Assembly: GCA_028285265.1 (NCBI GenBank)
Contig: JANQPX010000013.1
Coordinates: 1 to 64,000, forward strand
Source of the DNA: Geminicoccaceae bacterium
GTDB lineage: Bacteria; Pseudomonadota; Alphaproteobacteria; Geminicoccales; Geminicoccaceae
Direction: 5' to 3'
Length of the DNA: 64,000 nt
Shown here: positions 59,842-64,000 of the stretch, piece after piece
How the letters are laid out: each line of letters begins with the position of its first letter
How positions within the stretch are numbered: the first letter of the stretch is position 1
Made by a program: the position numbers and the translations under genes
The notes under the pieces: model-generated
What the model was told of the DNA's origin: nothing
Databases searched by the model: none
The model's input: the letters and a program-made list of their open reading frames with translations, nothing else

Positions 59842-60483
59842 ATGCTCGAGCCGATCATCCGGCGCATCTTTCGAGCGCCGCGAGACCGTCGTGTAGGTGC
59901 ACGAGTGATCCGCGATGGTTGCGGCGATCTTCGTATCCTCTGCCTTGCAGGTGCATTTTGCGCCGATACAGCCACGAACTGGTCCGGCTGGATCGCCAAT
60001 CTGCATGAACGGTTCCCCGAGGCTGAAATTAGCATTGTCAATGGATTCTATTATTACTGGCCGGAGGAGGTTGCGGTCATGGAGGACATTGTTGCTAACG
60101 GCATTGACGTACTCGCGGACGAACATCCCACGATTATTATCGGATTTAGCTTTGGTGGGCTTTTGGCGAAAGCCATGGTGGACCGCGCGCCACGTCACAA
60201 CGTGTCAGCGATCGTCACACTCGCGACCGAACATCGTGGTCACCTTCCACGAATCGCAGAGACAAGGGATCTGCATCTCAACATCCCTGTTGATGTCGAT
60301 GTCCCTACCTACTCCTTCGGAGGCCTGCTTGATCTCATTGTTTGGCCATGGACCAGTTATTCGCCGAACTCACATCACCAATTCTTCCTGAACGGGCACT
60401 TTGCGTTCATGCACTCCGAGGCGGCGCGGCAAAAGGTGCTGCGCACCGTCGACCAAATCATTCAGCGACATCATGCGCGGTAA
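59842..60483 (+). CDS. Alpha/beta hydrolase-fold protein
   Basis: 213 residues. LCLAGAFCADTATNWSGW near the start and the nucleophile elbow GFSFGGLL (G-x-S-x-G) are clear, and a C-terminal histidine lies in NGHFAFMHSE, so Ser and His are in place; the acid is less certain. Esterase, thioesterase or a polyketide/peptide-releasing enzyme are possible; no hint from neighbours. Its 3' end overlaps the convergent gene by 13 bases. Confidence 0.72.
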   Translation: MLEPIIRRIFRAPRDRRVGARVIRDGCGDLRILCLAGAFCADTATNWSGWIANLHERFPEAEISIVNGFYYYWPEEVAVMEDIVANGIDVLADEHPTIIIGFSFGGLLAKAMVDRAPRHNVSAIVTLATEHRGHLPRIAETRDLHLNIPVDVDVPTYSFGGLLDLIVWPWTSYSPNSHHQFFLNGHFAFMHSEAARQKVLRTVDQIIQRHHAR

Positions 60484-61028
60484 GTTCCGAAGACCCGGTC
60501 CCACATCGTCGTGAGGACACCGAAATTGTTCTCCTCACCCTCGGTCTGATCGGCTCGATGATGAAGCATGTGATGACGATAGAGCCTTGGCACCAGACGT
60601 CGCGCGAGACTGGGATCACGGTGGATCAGCTCATGAAGTTGACAATAGAGCGCGTAGCCAATCGAACTTCCAAGAGCAATGCACAATCCAAGTTCGAAAC
60701 CGAAGCTTATCGCTAAGATCACAAGCATCGCGGTGTGCACCGAAAGTCCGGCGGAAAAGGGCATCGCATGTGGCGCAAACGGCTCGACATGGTGCAACCG
60801 ATGACCTTCGGTGGCGAACTCATGCAATACCACGCGATGGAAGACGTATTCGGCCAGCGTGTAGATCGCCAGACCGGCAAGGACCCATAGTGTTGACGTC
60901 CAAATGTCGGTCGAGGCCTTTCCTAGAATGAGCCCGAACAGCAAAAAGGGAACAGCGGTATTACTGGCGATGGACAAACGAAGATTGAGCCCATCCGTCG
61001 CTTTTTGCTCCATGGCGGCATTGAGCAT
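60471..61028 (-). CDS. Fatty acid hydroxylase/sterol desaturase family membrane protein
   Basis: 185 residues from ATG 61028 with AGAGGAT upstream. Four membrane segments and the histidine boxes of the di-iron family: EYVFHRVVLHEF, GHRLHHVEPF, CQLHELIH and YRHHMLHHRA. It probably hydroxylates a lipid, for example the acyl chains of lipid A or ornithine lipids, or a carotenoid; substrate not known. Facing the hydrolase gene. Confidence 0.85.
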   Translation of the reverse strand: MLNAAMEQKATDGLNLRLSIASNTAVPFLLFGLILGKASTDIWTSTLWVLAGLAIYTLAEYVFHRVVLHEFATEGHRLHHVEPFAPHAMPFSAGLSVHTAMLVILAISFGFELGLCIALGSSIGYALYCQLHELIHRDPSLARRLVPRLYRHHMLHHRADQTEGEENNFGVLTTMWDRVFGTYRA

Positions 61029-61179
61029 GCGGTATCCTCTTTGTCGTTGGAGCGATCGGGTCATCACACGCTGATGTCAAAACCATGACCCGAAAATTTG
61101 AAGAAAGTGTTAAGCCGAAATAAGAGCTTAGCGATATTGCTTTAGCTATTAGTGACTTTTTACAAGAAAGATACCTGGT

Positions 61180-63480
61180 TCAATTGACAAAATGTGCAGG
61201 GCTATTGGTCAACATTGCGCCTATACGTGGCGCGAGGACAGGCCCACCATAGTAGAATCCTTGAACTTCTTCGCAGCCTTCCCGTCGCAGATGCTCGATC
61301 TGAGCCGGCGTTTCAACGCCTTCGGCGCTGGCACGCATGCCAATGCTGCGGCCGAGGCCGATGAGAGCATGCACGACAGCATTCGCCTCGCTCATACGAT
61401 CGAGACCTTGAATAAAGCTTCGGTCTATCTTGATCTTATCGAAAGGAAATCTGAGCAGATAGCTGATCGAAGCGTATCCGGTACCGAAATCATCGAGCGC
61501 GACACGGACACCTAAGGCGCGCAAATGGTTAAGCGTCGTCATGGCCTTATCGCAATCGGCAAGCCAAACGCTCTCGGTAATCTCTAGCTCCAGGCGCTCT
61601 GCAGGCAAGTGCGAATGGGCAAGGGCCTTTTCGACGGTCTTGACCAAGTTCGATCGCATGAACTGGATCGGCGAGAGGTTGACCGCCATGGTCAAGGACG
61701 GCCAAGCCGCCGCCTGCATGCATGCCTCAGTCAGCACCCACTCACCAATGCCAACGATGAGATCGCTCTCTTCAGCAAGTGGGATAAAGTCGGCTGGAGG
61801 GATTAATCCGCGCTCGGGATGTCGCCACCGAAGGAGCGCCTCGACACCTGTCATTTGCCCCGTTCGAAGATCGAGTTGAGGTTGATAATGCAGCTCAAGC
61901 TGATCCTCAACAAGGGCAGTACGAAGATCATGCTCCAGCACTTTGCGCCGTTGGATACGGACATTCATGCCTTCCTCGAAAAAGCAATGCGTGCCCCGAC
62001 TGTTCAGTTTGGCCTGGTAGAGTGCAAGGTCGGCGTGCCGAAGAAGCTCGCCGGCGCTCGTGACGGCCCCCTGCCCAGCCTCAGCCATCGCGATCCCTAT
62101 GGACGTACCGACATGAACGTTTTGACCGCCAAGATCGAACGTCTTTTTGAAGGCATCTTGGATGCGTTCTGCAAGGATTTCCGCATCCTCCTTTTTGCCA
62201 AGTTCCGTCTGAATGATGACGAATTCGTCACCGCCAAGCCTCGCCAGCGTATCGCTGCCCCGAATGCAAGTGCGAAGTCGAGCTGCGGTCTGCTTCAAGA
62301 GCTGGTCGCCTGCATCATGACCAAGCGTGTCATTGATTGTCTTGAAACGATCGAGGTCCAAAAGCAGGACGGCGACCCGTCCCCGTTTCCGTTCGGCGAC
62401 ACGAAGCGCTTGATCCAGACGATCATGAAACAGCATGCGGTTGGGCAAGCCTGTCAGCGAATCATGCTGTGCCATATGTAGGACATGCGCCTCGTGGCGC
62501 TTCCGATCGGTGACATCGGTCGATGTTCGAACAAAGCCGCCATTCGGCATCGGATTGTCTTCAATCTGCAAGAACCGGCCTTTGGTGCCGATCCAATCAA
62601 AACGGCGATTTCTTGACCGATTGGGCAGTGTTGCCGCGCCCTCGTCAGCGGCATCGAGAAGCCGCGGTCGATCTCCTTTAAGCTCTGAGGGACCGCTTGT
62701 TTCCATCCCTGGCAAAAAGACGTCGGTTGCGTTGTCACAAAGGTCCCGGTGACGCCGATTGCAGGTGATCAAACGATGATCTTGGTCGAATACAGCAACA
62801 CCTTGATTGACGTGTTCGAAGGTGACCTCGAGCTGGGATGATTTATCCTGCAACTCGACTGTTCTCTGGCGAAGGGCAGCCAAAAGACACTCATTCTCGC
62901 CGGCCAGACGCACGGACTGTTGAAGATAACCATTGAACGATCGACCAAGCCAGCCCATGCCGACCATGTAGATCAGGACGGCCACCGCCATCAAAATATG
63001 CGCCTGGTCCGCTTCCCAGATGAGACGCAGCGCATAGGGCGCCGCGATGCTAATGTAGAATGCGAAGAACGCTGGCTTCGATCCTGAAAGCCCGACTAAC
63101 GAGCCGCCTGACATCCCAGCAAGGACGAAGGGCAAGAACGTTTGAGCAACCAGGGAATTGGGATCGTAAAACAAAACGGCCGCGAGACCCCAGGCACCAC
63201 CATTCATCCCTGCTGCTAGCGTGAAGCGGCGCGTCCAGCGTGTGTCTCCCGCACAAAGCATGGATGCATTTTTATAGTCCCACCAAACCTTCAGGCGATA
63301 GACGAGGCTTGCCAGCATCATCCCGGACCAAAGCAAGGTCATGGAGGTCGGTGCACTGATCGAGAAGGCAAGCGCGGAACAGACGGCGGTTGCTAAGTTG
63401 ATGGCGAGAACATAAGGCAAACGCTCAAAGAGGCTCGCGAGCAGATCTTCTTCTGCAGTGGTCGACGACGCGGCATTCAC
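61180..63480 (-). CDS. Membrane-bound PAS-GGDEF-EAL protein
   Basis: 766 residues, GTG start with GGGGAG upstream. N-terminal 190 residues have about six membrane segments; then a coiled linker, a PAS domain (about 218-335, FEHVNQGVAVFDQDHRLITC), a GGDEF domain with intact RLGGDEF motif, and an EAL domain with GVEALLRWRHP, LELEITESV, DDFGTGYAS and KIDRSFI all present. Both cyclic-di-GMP synthesis and breakdown are therefore possible. Stands alone, with an AT-rich upstream region. Confidence 0.93.
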   Translation of the reverse strand: MNAASSTTAEEDLLASLFERLPYVLAINLATAVCSALAFSISAPTSMTLLWSGMMLASLVYRLKVWWDYKNASMLCAGDTRWTRRFTLAAGMNGGAWGLAAVLFYDPNSLVAQTFLPFVLAGMSGGSLVGLSGSKPAFFAFYISIAAPYALRLIWEADQAHILMAVAVLIYMVGMGWLGRSFNGYLQQSVRLAGENECLLAALRQRTVELQDKSSQLEVTFEHVNQGVAVFDQDHRLITCNRRHRDLCDNATDVFLPGMETSGPSELKGDRPRLLDAADEGAATLPNRSRNRRFDWIGTKGRFLQIEDNPMPNGGFVRTSTDVTDRKRHEAHVLHMAQHDSLTGLPNRMLFHDRLDQALRVAERKRGRVAVLLLDLDRFKTINDTLGHDAGDQLLKQTAARLRTCIRGSDTLARLGGDEFVIIQTELGKKEDAEILAERIQDAFKKTFDLGGQNVHVGTSIGIAMAEAGQGAVTSAGELLRHADLALYQAKLNSRGTHCFFEEGMNVRIQRRKVLEHDLRTALVEDQLELHYQPQLDLRTGQMTGVEALLRWRHPERGLIPPADFIPLAEESDLIVGIGEWVLTEACMQAAAWPSLTMAVNLSPIQFMRSNLVKTVEKALAHSHLPAERLELEITESVWLADCDKAMTTLNHLRALGVRVALDDFGTGYASISYLLRFPFDKIKIDRSFIQGLDRMSEANAVVHALIGLGRSIGMRASAEGVETPAQIEHLRREGCEEVQGFYYGGPVLAPRIGAMLTNSPAHFVN

Positions 63481-63647
63481 GGTGCGTTCTCCCCCAAAAC
63501 CGCCCGGCCCGATATATCTTTTTGGTTAATTAATTTGTTATATAATACGCGTCAAGGTTTAATAAACTTTCTCGACAATAGGCACCAACGCGAGCGATGA
63601 GAGCAGATGGTTTGGGGACGTCGTTTCGGTGAGGCTATCGGCTGGTT

Positions 63648-64000
63648 CTAAAAGAAGTCCATGACTTCGTCCTTAGATACGACGTGGCAATAGATCATAT
63701 TGATGATCTTAAGCTCGGCCTCATGAAGCTCCATGGTAGCCGCCGCACAGCATTCGTCGACGACGACAACACCAAAGCTCTCATCCGCCAGGCTGCGGAC
63801 CGTTGAAGACACGCATTGGTCCGTGAAGATACCGGTGACGATGACATCGTTGATCTCCATATTGCGCAACATCAAACGAAGGTTTGTCCCGGTGAGCGCA
63901 CTGTCCGTCGTCTTGATAATGACGATGTCGTCAGGTTCCGGGGCGAGCTCGGAGACCACCTGGCCGTCATGCTCATCCTTGGGCAGCAGAAGGTAGTTGA
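63648..64000 (-). CDS. Isochorismatase-family cysteine hydrolase, 5' end cut by window
   Basis: About 117 residues are visible and the frame stays open to the right window edge. The catalytic cysteine lies in IFTDQCVSSTVRSLAD, preceded by VIVTGI; FGVVVVDECCAA follows, as in the isochorismatase/nicotinamidase group. An internal GTG at 63959 is not the true start. Substrate open. On the minus strand, with about 170 bases before the GGDEF-EAL start. Confidence 0.85.
   Translation of the reverse strand, partial: NYLLLPKDEHDGQVVSELAPEPDDIVIIKTTDSALTGTNLRLMLRNMEINDVIVTGIFTDQCVSSTVRSLADESFGVVVVDECCAAATMELHEAELKIINMIYCHVVSKDEVMDFF

Noticed and set aside
63524..63546. TTAATTAA and TATAAT in the AT-rich stretch before the GGDEF-EAL gene as a defined promoter
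   Set aside because: TATAAT here reads on the plus strand, away from the gene, and no good -35 partner is present; the true promoter could not be fixed.

Overview
The window is a piece of chromosome from an alphaproteobacterium, probably from the Rhodospirillales in the broad sense. The evidence is the E1-beta pyruvate dehydrogenase subunit with its own lipoyl domain in a pdhA-pdhB-pdhC-lpd operon, the pyrG-kdsA-eno-ftsB order, clpS-clpA, a PopZ-type N-terminal motif, a perfect alphaproteobacterial LexA box (GAAC-N7-GAAC) in front of imuB, and the families met elsewhere (DUF1045, DUF6489, ImuB). The exact genus cannot be read from the sequence. No tRNA, rRNA, insertion sequence, prophage or CRISPR array was recognised.

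Layout. 1-3.5 kb: the end of a type I secretion locus (ABC exporter with a degenerate signature motif, then its HlyD-type adaptor). 3.5-9.4 kb: an MDR reductase, a small unknown protein, chorismate mutase, UvrA and a PNPOx-fold protein. 9.6-12 kb: phosphonate genes phnM and DUF1045, with phnN converging on them; the C-P lyase core phnG-L is not here. 12.3-16.2 kb: a small unknown, a soluble two-receiver hybrid histidine kinase, a small membrane protein and a zinc-ribbon membrane protein. 16.3-22.7 kb: the most unusual part, two divergent overlapping gene sets holding two different acetolactate-synthase-fold ThDP enzymes, an E1 alpha/beta pair without E2 or E3, and an internally duplicated protein of unknown function. 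22.9-36.3 kb: envelope and accessory genes (SH3/coiled-coil proteins, a beta-barrel, a FecR-like lipoprotein, DUF6489 and DUF4168 proteins), a flavin oxidase, SOS-type imuB, a membrane-anchored HNH protein, a GFA-family protein, a Gfo/Idh/MocA oxidoreductase, a PH-like membrane protein and a stand-alone HisKA domain.

36.7-58.5 kb is mostly housekeeping: clpS-clpA; a PopZ-motif/coiled-coil/J-like protein; the pyruvate dehydrogenase operon (lpd, pdhC, pdhB, pdhA); ftsB, eno, kdsA, pyrG, secG and tpiA on the minus strand; then ppiD, trpE and a RecD2-type helicase on the plus strand. 58.6-64 kb: a DedA/VTT membrane protein, RidA, an alpha/beta hydrolase, a fatty-acid-hydroxylase-family membrane protein, a GGDEF-EAL protein and the 3' part of an isochorismatase-family hydrolase cut by the window edge.

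How genes work together: the minus-strand run from tpiA to lpd links triose-phosphate isomerase, enolase and pyruvate dehydrogenase with CTP synthesis and KDO synthesis for lipopolysaccharide. Chorismate mutase and TrpE draw on the same chorismate pool. The ThDP locus looks like a self-contained 2-oxoacid pathway whose substrate cannot be named from sequence alone; it is the best candidate here for something undescribed.
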